Under the pieces are notes generated by a model. The model was not told the origin of the DNA. It did no database searches and worked only from the letters and a program-made list of their open reading frames with translations. The translations under genes and the position numbers were made by a program. From JAAZVM01 sp041694155 (lineage in GTDB: Bacteria > Patescibacteriota > Gracilibacteria > BD1-5 > UBA6164): a stretch of 64,000 bases of DNA. Position 1 is the first letter of the stretch; the number at the start of each line of letters is the position of its first letter. The stretch is taken from contig JASMTS010000012.1 of the NCBI GenBank assembly GCA_041694155.1, forward strand, positions 62,001 through 126,000. The letters are read 5' to 3'. Below, in pieces: positions 44,467 to 54,943 of the stretch.

Positions 44467-44604
44467 CTTTAATATTTATTTAATATTTAATTTTTTTGAT
44501 TATAAAAAAATATACTCATAAATCAAAATAATATCAATTTTATGTATATTTTATATACTATTAGAACTATTTTTTTTAAAAAATCAATTTAAAAAAATTT
44601 TTTT

Positions 44605-44632
44605 TTGACATTTTTAAACATATTTATATAAT
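44605..44632 (+). promoter_or_regulatory. Strong sigma-70-type promoter of the ribosomal operon
   Basis: Consensus TTGACA (44605-44610), 16-bp spacer, consensus TATAAT (44627-44632). It is the best -35/-10 pair in the window, 115 bp before the L3 start. Confidence 0.75.
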
Positions 44633-44672
44633 CACGGAGCTTTTTAGAAATTCATGAAAAGTTTTATTTAAA

Positions 44673-44719
44673 AGAGGTTAAGTTAGACTACTTGTTATTA
44701 CAAGGTATGTTTAACCTCT
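44673..44719 (+). promoter_or_regulatory. Structured leader of the ribosomal operon
   Basis: agaggttaa (44673-44681) pairs with ttaacctct (44711-44719), with an inner cttgt/acaag stem and a TATT loop. It lies between promoter and L3 start with no T tract, so it may be an autoregulatory protein-binding site rather than a terminator. Confidence 0.55.
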
Positions 44720-44746
44720 AACTTTATATTGTAAACTATATTTTAT

Positions 44747-45352
44747 ATGGCTTGAATTATGGCTACTAAGCTGGAAATGACAAGAGTTGTTAAAGATGAA
44801 AAATTCATACCTATAACACTTTTACAAGTTCCTGAGCTTAGAGTAGTGTGATTTAAAACTCTTGAAAAAGATGGTTATGATGCAATAATCGTATGAGTTT
44901 TAAAAGACTGAGCTAATGTAGAATTAGCCGAAGGAAAAGCAACACTAAATAAAAATGCTTTTTCAAGAATAAGAGAATTTCCTGTTTCAGAAGAAGAAAA
45001 AGGAAAATACAATGTATGAGATGTTGTAGAATTAGATGTTTTGGAAGGTGATATTAAAGTATCTATTGAATGATATTCAAAAGGTAAATGATTCACAGGT
45101 GCTATGAAAAAACATAATTTCCATGGTTGACCTGCAACACATGGTTCTAAATTCCATAGAGCTTTAGGTTCTATAGGTAATAGAAAACCAACAAGAACTC
45201 ATAAAGGTAAAAAGATGCACGGTCATCACGGTGATACTAAATTCACTATCAAAAAAATACCAGTTGAATTAGTAAATAAAGAAATTGGTGTTATTTGAGT
45301 AAGATGAGGTGTACCAGGAGGAAGAAATTCTTTCGTAAATATTATTTTTTAG
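44747..45352 (+). CDS. rplC: Large ribosomal subunit protein L3
   Basis: 201 aa. First gene of the operon; S10 is absent before it. N-terminal MAGIMATKLEMTRVV aligns to the usual GI(L/I)GxKxGMTxVF, supporting the upstream ATG. The signature GGPATHGSKFHRALGSIGNR and KGKKMHGHHG are present. The middle glycines GYSKGKGFTGA include TGA. Confidence 0.97.
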
Positions 45353-45370
45353 TTACTAAAACAGACTCTA

Positions 45371-45994
45371 ATGAAAACTAATTTATTTGATCAAACATGA
45401 AAAGATATTTGAGAAATCGAATTAAACTCTTCAGTGTTTTGACTAGAACCAAATGAAGGACTTGTTCATAGAGCTTTAGTATATCAACTATCAAATAATA
45501 GAATGGTGGTTGCACATGCTAAAACTAGATGAGAAAGAAGAGGTTCTACAAGAAAAATTTACAGACAAAAAGGTACTGGTAGAGCAAGAATGTGATCAAA
45601 CAGATCTCCAATCAGAAAAAAAGGTTGAGTTGTTTTTGGTCCTAGAAACTCTGTAAATTTTGAAATTTCAATGAATAGAAAAGAAAGAAGAAAAGCAATA
45701 TTTACTGTTTTATCTTCAAAATTAGCTGATAAACAACTATTAGTAGTTGATGATATAAAATTATCAGAAATAAAAGCTAAAAAAATGGCTGAAATAATGA
45801 ATTCATTAAAAGTTGATAATACTGCTTTATTAACTATTCCAGCTAAAAATGAAATAGTTGAAAAATCAGCTTCAAATTTACCAAAGGTAAAAACTATACT
45901 AGTTGATTACTTAAATGTAAAAGATTTATTAAAATACAATACTGTTGTATTATTAAAAGATTCTTTAGAAAAATTAGACAACTTAGTAAAATAA
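45371..45994 (+). CDS. rplD: Large ribosomal subunit protein L4
   Basis: 207 aa. Lines the exit tunnel. The conserved extension is visible: AKTRGERRGSTRKIYRQKGT then GRARMGSNRSPIRKKGG, with three TGA glycines. C-terminal half KERRKAIFTVLSSKLAD is typical. Eighteen bases after L3. Confidence 0.97.
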
Positions 45995-46017
45995 TTTTAA
46001 TCTAAACAATTATAAAT

Positions 46018-46311
46018 ATGAGATTATTTAGAATATTAAAAAAACCTATCACTACTGAAAAAACTTCAAACTTGAGTTTGATTAAAAATACTTATGTATT
46101 TGAAGTTGCAAATGATGCAACTAAAATAGATATCAAAAAATCAGTTAAAGAAATTTATTGAGTAGATGTTGATAGTGTTAATGTTCTACATACTAGAGAA
46201 AAATTTAAGTATGGTAGAAAATGAATGCAAATCAGAAAAAGATCTGCAAAAAAAGCTTACGTTACATTAAAAGACGAAAAAGCTAAAATAGATTATACAA
46301 TCACAAAATAA
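46018..46311 (+). CDS. rplW: Large ribosomal subunit protein L23
   Basis: 97 aa. At the tunnel exit, binding site for trigger factor and SRP. ILKKPITTEKTSNLS start, ATKIDIKKSVKEIYGVDVDS and the RKGMQIRKRSAKKAYVTL loop are diagnostic. Confidence 0.95.
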
Positions 46312-46333
46312 TTTAGTTCTTAAAAATTAGACA

Positions 46334-47179
46334 GTGGGAATTAAAAAATTTAAACCTACTACTCCGGGTAGAAGATGAATGACTGTTAGTACTTTCGATG
46401 AAGTAACTACTTCATCTCCACACAAAGCTCTTACAGTAAAATTACAAAAACATTCAGGTAGAAATAGTGCTTGAAGATTGACTGTTAGACACAAAGGTGG
46501 ATGACATGCTCAAAGATATAGATTAGTAGATTTCTTCGGAGTTGATAAAAAAGGAATCGAAGCAAGAGTTGAAACAATCGAATATGATCCATATAGATCA
46601 GCTTATATAGCATTAGTTTGTTATAAAGATGGTGAAAGAAGATATGTTATCGCTCATAAAGATATGAAAGTTGGTGATGTTATAGTTACTGATGAAAAAA
46701 CATCTTTAGATAGTGGTAATAGAATGGAAGTAGGTAATATACCTACAGGTTTACAAGTATATAACCTTGAATTAATAGTTGGTGAATGAGCTTCTACTAT
46801 AAGATCAGCTTGATCATTTGGTACTATTTATTCTCAAGAAGGACAATATACTCAAGTAAAACTTCCTTCAGGTGAAATAAGATTGGTTCACAAAAAATGT
46901 TATGCAACACTAGGTCAAGTTTCTAACTTAGATTATAATCAAATCGTTGTTGGTAAAGCTGGTAGATCTAGATGGATGTGAAAAAGACCTGTTGTTCGTG
47001 GTAAAGCTATGAATCCAGTAGATCACCCACATGGTGGTTGAGAAGGACGTTCTCCTATTGGTATGGTTGCACCAAAAACTCCATGGGGTATGCCTGCTCT
47101 TGGTTATAAAACTAGAAACAGGAAAAAAACTACTTCTAGATGGATTTTAAGAACAAAAAAAGGTAAATTAATGATATAA
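46334..47179 (+). CDS. rplB: Large ribosomal subunit protein L2
   Basis: 281 aa. Starts with GTG (V-G-I-K-K-F-K-P-T), since no in-frame ATG precedes the conserved N-terminus. Peptidyl-transferase-centre protein; the loop NPVDHPHGGGEGRSPIG carries the conserved His, with the third Gly encoded by TGA. RLTVRHKGGGHAQRYRLVDF is also present. Glycines are a mix of GGT and TGA. Confidence 0.98.
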
Positions 47180-47203
47180 TTTAAATTTTATTAAAAACAA
47201 CTT

Positions 47204-47467
47204 ATGACAAGAAGTTTAAGAAAATGACCTTATATTGACGAGAGGCTTATGAAAAAAGTAGTAGCTATGAACGAGTCATGAAAAAAAGGTGTTATTAAAA
47301 CTTGGTCAAGAGCTTGTGTTATAGCTCCTGAATTTGTTGGTCACACATTTGGTGTTCATAATGGTAAAGTGCATTCTCCAGTATTTGTTACTGAAGATAT
47401 GGTATGACACAAATTGTGAGAATTTTCAATGACAAGAACATATAGAGGTCATTCATGAAATAAATAG
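47204..47467 (+). CDS. rpsS: Small ribosomal subunit protein S19
   Basis: 87 aa. RSLRKGPYIDERLMKKV, IKTWSRACVIAPEFVGHTFG and MVGHKLGEFSMTRTYRGHSG are diagnostic; several of these glycines are TGA. Ends HSG(TGA)-N-K-TAG. Followed by an unusually long structured spacer. Confidence 0.97.
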
Positions 47468-47548
47468 GCCCACGAGTTAGATTTATCTAACCATCCCTGA
47501 AAGATCGGGAAAAATATTTAATTATTTAGCCAAATAAATAAGCAACTT
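47468..47548 (+). promoter_or_regulatory. Structured spacer between S19 and L22
   Basis: 81 bp where other junctions in the operon have about 10-40. It holds gttagat/atctaac (7-bp hairpin), a ccc/ggg element and tattt/aaata before the L22 start. No ORF seen. Confidence 0.45.
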
Positions 47549-47875
47549 ATGAAAGCATATGGAAAAAATATAAGAATTTCTCCTAAGAAATTAAGAGTAA
47601 TTGCTGAAGTTGTTAGAGGTATGGATGCTACTGAAGCACTTAACTTTTTAAAATTTGCTCCTAAAAAATGAGCAGACTTAATGTATAAAGTTTTAGCTTC
47701 AGCTGTATCTAATGCTGTTAATAATGACTCTCAAAAACAAGAAAATTTAAAAATTGGGTCTCTTATTATAACAAAAGGTATTGTTTATAAAAGAGGTAAT
47801 GCGGTTTCTAGATGAAGAATGCATCCAATTTTAAAAAGAACTTCTAATATAAAATTAGAATTAGAAGTTAAATAA
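47549..47875 (+). CDS. rplV: Large ribosomal subunit protein L22
   Basis: 108 aa. Starts MKAYGKNIRISPKKLRVIAE; KGADLMYKVLASAVSNAVNN and the C-terminal RGNAVSRGRMHPILKRTSNI loop that lines the tunnel are clear. Confidence 0.96.
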
Positions 47876-47994
47876 TAAATATCTAACTAAAGATATTTTG
47901 TATACTACTATAAAATAGTATAAATAATTACTGGTAGAATAGCTCCGATTATTATTAGAGTTATTAATTATAATTATTAACACATTAAAAAAAT
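47876..47994 (+). promoter_or_regulatory. Structured spacer between L22 and S3
   Basis: 119 bp, the longest gap in the operon. Hairpins aaatatct/agatattt and tactat/atagta can be drawn. No ORF. May attenuate or allow internal initiation. Confidence 0.4.
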
Positions 47995-48627
47995 ATGTGA
48001 CACAAAGTTAATCCAATATCTTTTAGAATTCCTTACATTAAATCTTGGAAATCTACATGGTTTGAAGATAAAAAATCTTATAAAAATTCTTTAACTTTAG
48101 ATTTAAAAGTAAGAGAAATTTTAAATAGAGAGCTAAAAGGTATACCATTATGAGACATACTAGTTTCAAAAAATCAAGATGCTATAGAAGTTGTTGTTTA
48201 TACAGCAAAATCTTCATTGATTTTGGGTAAAACTGGTGAAAATAAAGAACAATTAGTTTCTTTATTAAATAGAAAACTTTGAACAAAAGTTAACTTAGAA
48301 GTTAGAGATATAAAAAACCCTGACTTAAATGCTAAAATTGTTTGATATTCAATTGCAAATCAAATTGAAAAAAGAATGCCTTATAAAAGAGCAATCAAAC
48401 AAGCAATAGCAAAAACAATGGAAAAATGAGGAAAGTGAATAAAAGTAAAAGTAGGTTGAAGATTAAACTGAGCTGAAATTGCTAGAAAAGAAACTTTTAA
48501 AGATTGAAACACTCCAACTCAAACTATAAGATCTGATATAGATTATGTTGCTACTAGAGCAGAAACAGTTTATGGAACAATCGGTTTAAAAGTATGGATA
48601 TACAAAGGAGATATCTACAAGAAATAA
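47995..48627 (+). CDS. rpsC: Small ribosomal subunit protein S3
   Basis: 210 aa. The start is ATG-TGA-CAC, giving M-G-H-K-V-N-P, the universal S3 N-terminus, so TGA in the second codon must be glycine. A KH domain (SSLILGKTGENKEQLVSLLN) and GGRLNGAEIARKE follow. One of the cleanest single proofs of the code. Confidence 0.98.
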
Positions 48628-48671
48628 GATTTGACATTTTATGTTTTTTTATATAATTAACTCCTGTAAAG

Positions 48672-49076
48672 ATGTTACAACCAAAAAGAACTAAATATAG
48701 GAAAACCCATAGATGAAGACTTAGATGAGTCGCTGTCAGAGGTTCAACTATAGCTTTTGGAGATTATGCTATCAAAGCTTCAACTAGAGGTTTTATTACT
48801 TCTAGACAAATTGAGTCTGCGAGAAGAGCTATGGTTAGATTTATTAAAAGATGAGGTAAAATTTGGATAAGAGTTTTTCCTGATAGACCTTATACAGCAA
48901 AACCATTAGAAGTTCCAATGGGTTGAGGTAAATGATCTGTAGAAATGTACAGAGCCCCTGTAAAACCTGGAAGAGTGTTATTTGAAATAACATGAGTTTC
49001 TCCAGAAGTTGCTAGGGAAGCTTTTAGACTGGCTTCTTACAAACTTCCAGTTAAAACTAAAATTATAGTTGATTAA
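48672..49076 (+). CDS. rplP: Large ribosomal subunit protein L16
   Basis: 134 aa. MLQPKRTKYRKTHRGRLRGV, ITSRQIESARRAMVRFIKRG and VPMGGGKGSVEMYRAPVKPG are diagnostic, with TGA in RGRLRG and MGGGKG. Confidence 0.97.
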
Positions 49077-49087
49077 TCATTTTTAAA

Positions 49088-49312
49088 ATGAAAGAAATTA
49101 AAGACTTAAACTTAAAAGAACTTAGTAAGTTAAATGAGATGGATGAAAAAGCTTTAAAAGCTGAATTATCTAATTCATCTAAAAATCTATATACATTAAC
49201 TATGAAAAAAGAATTAGGTGAACAAAAACAAACTCATTTAATTAAAACTTTGAGAAGATATATTGCACAAGTTAATACTGTTGCAAATCAAAGAGGTTTA
49301 AATATAGGTTAA
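49088..49312 (+). CDS. rpmC: Large ribosomal subunit protein L29
   Basis: 74 aa. Two-helix protein near the tunnel exit, with LKAELSNSSKNLYTLTMKK and HLIKTLRRYIAQVNTVANQR. It contains no TGA. Position between L16 and S17 fixes the identity. Confidence 0.9.
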   Translation: MKEIKDLNLKELSKLNEMDEKALKAELSNSSKNLYTLTMKKELGEQKQTHLIKTLRRYIAQVNTVANQRGLNIG

Positions 49313-49337
49313 TTATTTTTAAATAAATATTAAATTT

Positions 49338-49565
49338 ATGAGAACAAAAAGAGGTGTAGTAACAAGCACTAAAATGGATAAAACTGTAGTAGTGTCAGTT
49401 TATACATATGAAAGTGATTCAAAATATAAAAAAAGATTTAGAATTACTAATAAGTTTTATGCTCATGATGAGAAAAACACATGTAATGAATGAGATACTG
49501 TTACAATAAAAGAAACTAGACCTTCATCTAAAACAAAAAGATGGGAGGTTGTCGAAGGTAAATAA
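49338..49565 (+). CDS. rpsQ: Small ribosomal subunit protein S17
   Basis: 75 aa. OB-fold protein; GVVTSTKMDKTVVVSV, KRFRITNKFYAHDE and EGDTVTIKETRPSSKTKRW are diagnostic. TGA encodes the Gly of EGDTV. Confidence 0.95.
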
Positions 49566-49604
49566 TATACCATTTATGATTTAACATTTAAGAGTCGTAA
49601 TTCT

Positions 49605-49973
49605 ATGATACAAACAGAAACAAGGTTAGTTGTTGCTGATAATTCATGAGCTAAAGAGGTTCTTTGTATAAAAGTCCTATGATGATCTCATAGAAGATAT
49701 GCATCAATTGGTGATATTATAGTTTGTACTGTTAAAAAAGCTGCTCCAGATGGAACAGTAAAAAAGAAAAAAGTAGTAAAAGCTGTAGTAGTAAGAACAT
49801 CAAAAGAAGTTAAAAGAACTGATGGTTCTTACGTAAGATTTGATGACAATGCTTGTGTTATTATTGATGATAATAACAATCCAAGAGGAACTCGTATTTT
49901 TGGTCCTGTTGCAAGAGAATTAAAAAACAAAGGTTTTCAAAAAATAGTGAGTTTAGCTCCAGAAGTTTTATAA
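49605..49973 (+). CDS. rplN: Large ribosomal subunit protein L14
   Basis: 122 aa. MIQTETRLVVADNSGAKEVL, GDIIVCTVKKAAP, VRTSKEVKRTDGSYVRFDDN and RGTRIFGPVARELK are all typical. TGA encodes Gly in DNSGAK and LGGSHRR. Confidence 0.98.
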
Positions 49974-49993
49974 TTCAATAAAGAAAAAAAATT

Positions 49994-50344
49994 ATGAAAA
50001 TAAGAACTTGAGATAAAGTACAAGTTATGTCTGGTAAAGAAAAAGATAGAGGAGTAATTTCTACTGTTGAAAAAGCTTTTCCTGACAATAATAAAATAAT
50101 TGTAAAAGATGTTAATGTTGTAACAAGACATCTAAAAAAATATGGTACAAATCCAGGTCAAATTATAAAAATGGAAAAAGCAATAGATGCTTCGAACGTT
50201 ATGTTAATTTGTCCTTTTACTGAAAAACCAACTAGAGTTGGTTTCGTAAAAGTAGAAGAAAAATGAAAAACTAAAAAATTTAGATTTTCTAAAAAAGCTT
50301 TACAAGAAAAATGAGGTGAAGCTTCAAAATATATAATTAAATAG
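49994..50344 (+). CDS. rplX: Large ribosomal subunit protein L24
   Basis: 116 aa. KOW motif IRTGDKVQVMSGKEKDRGVI at the N-terminus, and VNVVTRHLKKYG. The C-terminus is longer than usual and Lys-rich, with two TGA glycines. Assembly-initiator protein. Confidence 0.94.
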
Positions 50345-50376
50345 TTTAAAAGTTTATTTTGTAAAACTTGAGACAA

Positions 50377-50913
50377 ATGCTTAAGGAAAAATATGAAAAA
50401 GAAATAATTCCTGCTCTAAAAGAATCACTAGGTGTTTCAAATATAATGGAAGTACCAAAAATAGAAAAAGTGGTTCTTAATATGTGAATATGAACATATG
50501 TTAGAACAGGTAATAAAGATTTTTCTTCTCTACAAGAACACTTATCATTGATAGCTGGACAAGCTTGTACTGTTAGATATGCAAAAAAAGCAGTTTCTAA
50601 CTTTAAGTTAAGAGCTTGAATGCCAGTATGATTAAGTGTTACTCTTAGATGAGAAAGAATGTATGATTTTCTTGATAAACTGATTCATGCTGTTTTACCT
50701 AGAGTTAGAGACTTTAGAGGTGTAAACAAAAATGGTTTTGATAGTCAAGGAAACTATAACTTCTGAGTAAAAGAACATACAATCTTTTTAGAAGTTCCAC
50801 AAGATGATGTAGTTAAACCACATGGTATACAAATTACTGTAAAAACAACTGCAAAAAACAAGGAAGCTTGAAAGGAATTATTAACACAAATGTGATTTCC
50901 TTTTTCTAAATAA
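50377..50913 (+). CDS. rplE: Large ribosomal subunit protein L5
   Basis: 178 aa. Binds 5S rRNA. IMEVPKIEKVVLNMGIGTYV, GQACTVRYAKKAVSNFKLR, GMPVGLSVTLRGERMYDFLD and LPRVRDFRG are diagnostic, with many TGA glycines. Confidence 0.97.
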
Positions 50914-50941
50914 AAGTTTACTTTAATAAAAATTATAAAAA

Positions 50942-51166
50942 ATGGCTAGAAAAGCAAAAATCGCTAAAGCTAATAAATTACAAAAGAGATTTTTACAAGC
51001 AATATCTGATTGAAGAAAACCAAAAGAATCAACTAAAGTTTATAATTGTTGTTCAGTTTGCGGTAGAACAAGAGGTTATTTAGGTAAATTCTGAATTTGT
51101 AGAATATGCTTTAGAGAAAAAGCTAATGCCTGAGAATTACCAGGTGTTAGAAAGTCAAGTTGGTAA
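50942..51166 (+). CDS. rpsN: Small ribosomal subunit protein S14, zinc-type (short) form
   Basis: 74 aa. Zinc ribbon with CSVC and CRIC pairs; GICRICFREKANAGELPGVR and KSSW end match. It has a short N-terminal extension relative to the usual 61-residue zinc form. Confidence 0.95.
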
Positions 51167-51207
51167 TAATTAGTTAAAAATAAATTTAGTTTATTAATTT
51201 TATTGTT

Positions 51208-51603
51208 ATGATAATAGATCCTATTGGAGATTTATTAACAAGAATTAGAAATGCATATTTATCAAGAATATTGGAAGTAAAAGTTCCTTATTCAAAAATA
51301 AAAGCTGATATTTCAAGAATTCTTAAGAAAAATAAATATATAGCAGATTTTGAAGTTGTTGAAGAAGAAAACAATAAAAAATCTATCATGCTTACTCTTA
51401 ATAACGTTAGAACAACTAAATATGTTCCAACTTTAAGAAGAATAAGTAAACCAGGACAAAGAATTTACTTATGATCAAATGATATTAAAAAATCTAGAAA
51501 TGGTCAAGGTATATTTATACTATCAACTCCAAAAGGTGTTGTTACTGGTTACGAAGCAAGAAGTTTAAATGTAGGTGGTGAATTACTTTGCGAAGTTTAC
51601 TAG
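51208..51603 (+). CDS. rpsH: Small ribosomal subunit protein S8
   Basis: 131 aa. MIIDPIGDLLTRIRNAYLSR start, RRISKPGQRIYLGSNDIKK and the C-terminal GGELLCEVY motif. TGA encodes the Gly of IYLGSN. Confidence 0.97.
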
Positions 51604-51670
51604 TCATCAGAACATATAAACGAGAAATGATTATTCATTGATCCGATTTATATCCGTAATTATTTTAAAA

Positions 51671-52210
51671 ATGTCAAGAATTGGTAAATTACCTATTGTC
51701 TTATCTGATAAAGTAGAAGTAACTTTAAATGGTAGAGATATTAAAGTTAAATGACCTCTTGGAGAATTATCTTTTACTCACTCTAATGAAGTTGAAGTAG
51801 TTAAAGAAGATAACAACTTAATAGTTAATCCTATTTGAGAAGATTCAAGTGCTTTATGGTGAACAACAAGAGCTGTTTTGAATAATATGGTTTTATGAGT
51901 AACTGAAGGTTTTCAAAGAAGCTTAGAAATAAACTGAGTAGGTTATAAGTTCGAAGTTTCATGAAATAAACTTATACTAAGTGTAGGTTTTTCTCATAAA
52001 GTAGAAGTAGAAATCCCAGCATGATTGAGTGCAGAATTAGATGAAAAAGCTAAAAATGTACTACATATAAAATGAGTAAATAAACAATTTGTATGAGAAT
52101 TTGCTGCAAAGGTTAAGGCAATTAAAAAACCTGAACCATATAAAGGTAAATGAATCAAATATGTTGGTGAACATATTAGAAGAAAAGCTGGTAAGGCTGG
52201 TTCTAAATAA
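51671..52210 (+). CDS. rplF: Large ribosomal subunit protein L6
   Basis: 179 aa. MSRIGKLPIVLSDKVEVTLN, TRAVLNNMVLGVTEGFQRSL, INGVGYKFEV and the C-terminal PEPYKGKGIKYVGEHIRRKA GKAG are diagnostic. It follows a 67-bp spacer with a small aatga/tcatt hairpin. Confidence 0.97.
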
Positions 52211-52240
52211 AATTTAACTTTAAATTATAATTAATATAAG

Positions 52241-52585
52241 ATGTTACAAAAAACATTAAAAAGATTAAGTAGAAAAAACAGAATCAGATCTAAAGTTAGC
52301 TGAACAGCTCAAAGACCTAGATTATCTGTTTTTAGAAGTAATACTCATATTTCTGTTCAACTTATCGATGATACTGCATGAAAAACTTTAGCTGCAGCAT
52401 CAGACTTAAAAATGCCAAAAGAAGGTAATAAAACTGAAATGGCTAAAAAAGTATGAGCTGAAATGGCTAAAAAAGTAAATGACTTAAAAATCGAAAGTAT
52501 AGTTTTTGATAGAGGTTGATTTTCATACCACGGTAGAGTAAAAGCTTTAGCTGAAGCTTTGAGAGAAGGTGGACTTAAATTTTAA
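52241..52585 (+). CDS. rplR: Large ribosomal subunit protein L18
   Basis: 114 aa. Binds 5S rRNA. RPRLSVFRSNTHISVQLIDD, TAGKTLAAASD, FDRGGFSYHGRVKALAEALR and EGGLKF are typical. Confidence 0.96.
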
Positions 52586-52605
52586 TTATTTAATACTAAA
52601 AAAGT

Positions 52606-53079
52606 ATGGCTTTTTCTGGAAAAGACAATAGAAATAAAAGATTTCAAAAACCAAGAAAAGAATTCAAAGAAGAATTATTGGCTATAGATAGAGTAACAAG
52701 AGTTACTTCTTGAGGTAGACAATTAAGATTCAGAGCTGTTATGGTTATCGGTGACGGTAAAGGTAGAGTAGCATTGGGTACTTGAAAATCTTGGGAAGTT
52801 GTTGATGCAATAGCAAAAGCAGTTGCAAACGCAAAGAAAAATTTAACAAATGTTAGAATAGAAAATGGTTCTGTTCCTTATAATGTAGAAACTAAATATA
52901 AAGCTGCAAGAATAATGGTTCATCCAGCTTCAGAAGGTACTTGAATAATTGCATGAGGTGCAATAAGAAAAGTATTGATGGCTGCAGGTTATAAAGATGT
53001 ACTAGCAAAAAGATATGGATCATGAAACTTGATAAATAATGCTAAAGCTACAATTCAAGCATTATCATCTTTCAAATAA
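52606..53079 (+). CDS. rpsE: Small ribosomal subunit protein S5
   Basis: 157 aa. RVTRVTSGGRQLRFRAVMVI, GDGKGRVALGTGKSWEV and IIAGGAIRKVLMAAGYKDVL are diagnostic. TGA encodes Gly in TSGGR, GTGK and AGGAIR. L15 follows directly; L30, usually between them, is missing. Confidence 0.97.
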
Positions 53080-53105
53080 TAAATACTTATTAACAAAATT
53101 TAATT

Positions 53106-53558
53106 ATGTTATCATTAAATAACGTAAAATCAAATGCATGATCAAGAAAAGCTGCAAGAAGAATAGGTAGAGGTAACGCTTCTAAATGAACTTATTGTGG
53201 TAGAGGTATGAATGGTCAAAATGCCAGATCTGGAGGTGGAGTATCTCCTTGGTTTGAATGAGGTCAAACTCCTCTTTTTAGAAGATTACCTAAACTTAAA
53301 GGTTTTTCTAATGCAAGATTTAAAAAAGAATATAACTTAGTTAATTTATCTGATCTAGAAAAAATATCTTCTAAATGAATAAATGATATTAATAAAGAAG
53401 TTTTACTAGAAAATAGAGTTATTAGAAATAAAAACTTAGAGGTAAAACTATTAGCTAAAGGTGAATTAACTGCTAAAGTAAATGTTGTTGTAGATAAAGC
53501 TTCTACATCAGCTAAAGAAGCTGTTGAAAAAGCTTGAGGAAAAATTGAAACTAAATAA
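53106..53558 (+). CDS. rplO: Large ribosomal subunit protein L15
   Basis: 150 aa. Glycine-rich N-terminus RRIGRGNASKGTYCGRGMNG and GVSPWFEGGQTPLFRRLPKL are diagnostic, with GGN and TGA mixed. The C-terminal AKAxxxxE-type helix is present. Confidence 0.97.
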
Positions 53559-53561
53559 TAA

Positions 53562-53590
53562 TAAACCTAAGCTTTTTAGTTTGGGTTTTT
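53562..53590 (+). terminator. Hairpin with T tract between L15 and secY
   Basis: aaacctaa pairs with tttgggttt (one G-U), followed by T-rich sequence. May cut secY expression relative to the ribosomal genes. Confidence 0.6.
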
Positions 53591-53641
53591 TATTTTTTTG
53601 GTTATAATCAAAAATAATAATTTATAAATAATATTAATCTT

Positions 53642-54910
53642 ATGATTAAGAGTATAAAATCTGTATTTTCTAATAAAAATATAAGAAAAAAAATAATTGC
53701 TACTCTTTCTTTAGTTCTTGTATATAAGTTTTTGTCTACTATACCTGTATACTGAGTAAACCCTGAAGCTTTATCAGGTATACTAGAAGATAATAAATGA
53801 TTATCATTTTTTAGTGCTTTGATGTGAGGATGATTAGAAAGTTTTTCTGTAATACTTATGTGATTAGCTCCATACATTAATGCATTAATAATTATACAAC
53901 TACTATGAGTAATTGTTCCAAAGATTTGAGATTTACAAAAACAATGAGAACAATGACAAAAAAAGATTACAAAAATGACTAGATGGTTAACTTTACCTTT
54001 GGCTTTTGTACAATCTTATTGAATGATAGTATTGTTAAATAGTTTGGCTTGATGAACTATAATTGATTTATCAGATACTCAGACTGTACTTATGGCAATG
54101 ACTATAGTTACAGCAGGTACTATATTTCTTATGTGGCTTTGAGAAGTTATGACGGAAGTATGAATTGGTAATGGTATATCAATAATAATTACTGCATGAG
54201 TATTAGCATGAGTTCCTTGAACTATTATGTGACATATAAACGCAGCTGATTATGCATTATTTGGTTGATTGATAATAGCAACTTTAGCGATTATATATAT
54301 AATAATAAAGTTTACTGAAGGTAATAGAAGAATACCTGTAATATATACTAGAACAGGTAGAGATGAAAAATCTTATTTTCCTATAAGAGTTAACCAAGCA
54401 TGAATGATACCTATTATATTTGCTGTATCTCTTGTAACATTTCCTTCATTAGTATGACAAATAATGTCATGAGCTAACAATCAAACTATAGCTGATTTAG
54501 GTGCTACTTTATTAAAATATTTTGATATGACTAATCCTTCTTGGATATTTATAGCAATATATTTCTTATTAGTTGTATGATTTTCATTCTTTTATGTATC
54601 TATTACATTTAACACTGAAACTATTTCTGAAAATATACAAAAAAAAGGTTGATATATTCCTGGTATTAGACCATGATCTGAAACATCTGCTTATTTAACA
54701 AAAGTTTCAAATCACTTAAATTTATTTGGTGGTTCATTCCTAGCTCTTATAGCAGTTCTACCATACATAATGTGAAAATTTATGTGAGGTGAAACAGTTG
54801 ATTTTATAATTTCATGAGCATGATTGATAATTATTGTATCTGTAATACTAGATATCAATAGAAAAGTAAATGCTGAACTTAAAATGTTTGATTATTCAAA
54901 GTTTAATTAA
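53642..54910 (+). CDS. secY: Preprotein translocase subunit SecY
   Basis: 422 aa, ten membrane helices. Central channel of the Sec translocon. FLSTIPVYGVNPEALSG, APYINALIIIQLLGVIVPKI, IPVIYTRTGRDEKSYFPIRV NQAGMIPIIF, and GGYIPGIRPGSETSAYL are conserved. TGA encodes very many of its glycines. Last gene of the cluster; adk, map and infA do not follow. Confidence 0.97.
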
Positions 54911-54911
54911 A

Positions 54912-54943
54912 AAAAAACTTAACACTTAGTGTTAAGTTTTTTT
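54912..54943. terminator. Bidirectional terminator after secY
   Basis: aaaaacttaacac pairs with gtgttaagttttt around TTA. The converging methyltransferase gene stop (54942-54944) touches it. Confidence 0.88.

Noticed and set aside
44087..44521. 144-aa plus-strand ORF opposite pheS
   Set aside because: Antisense shadow; the minus strand carries all PheS motifs.
53079..53106. L30 (rpmD) expected between S5 and L15
   Set aside because: Only 26 bp lie between the two genes; no L30 present.
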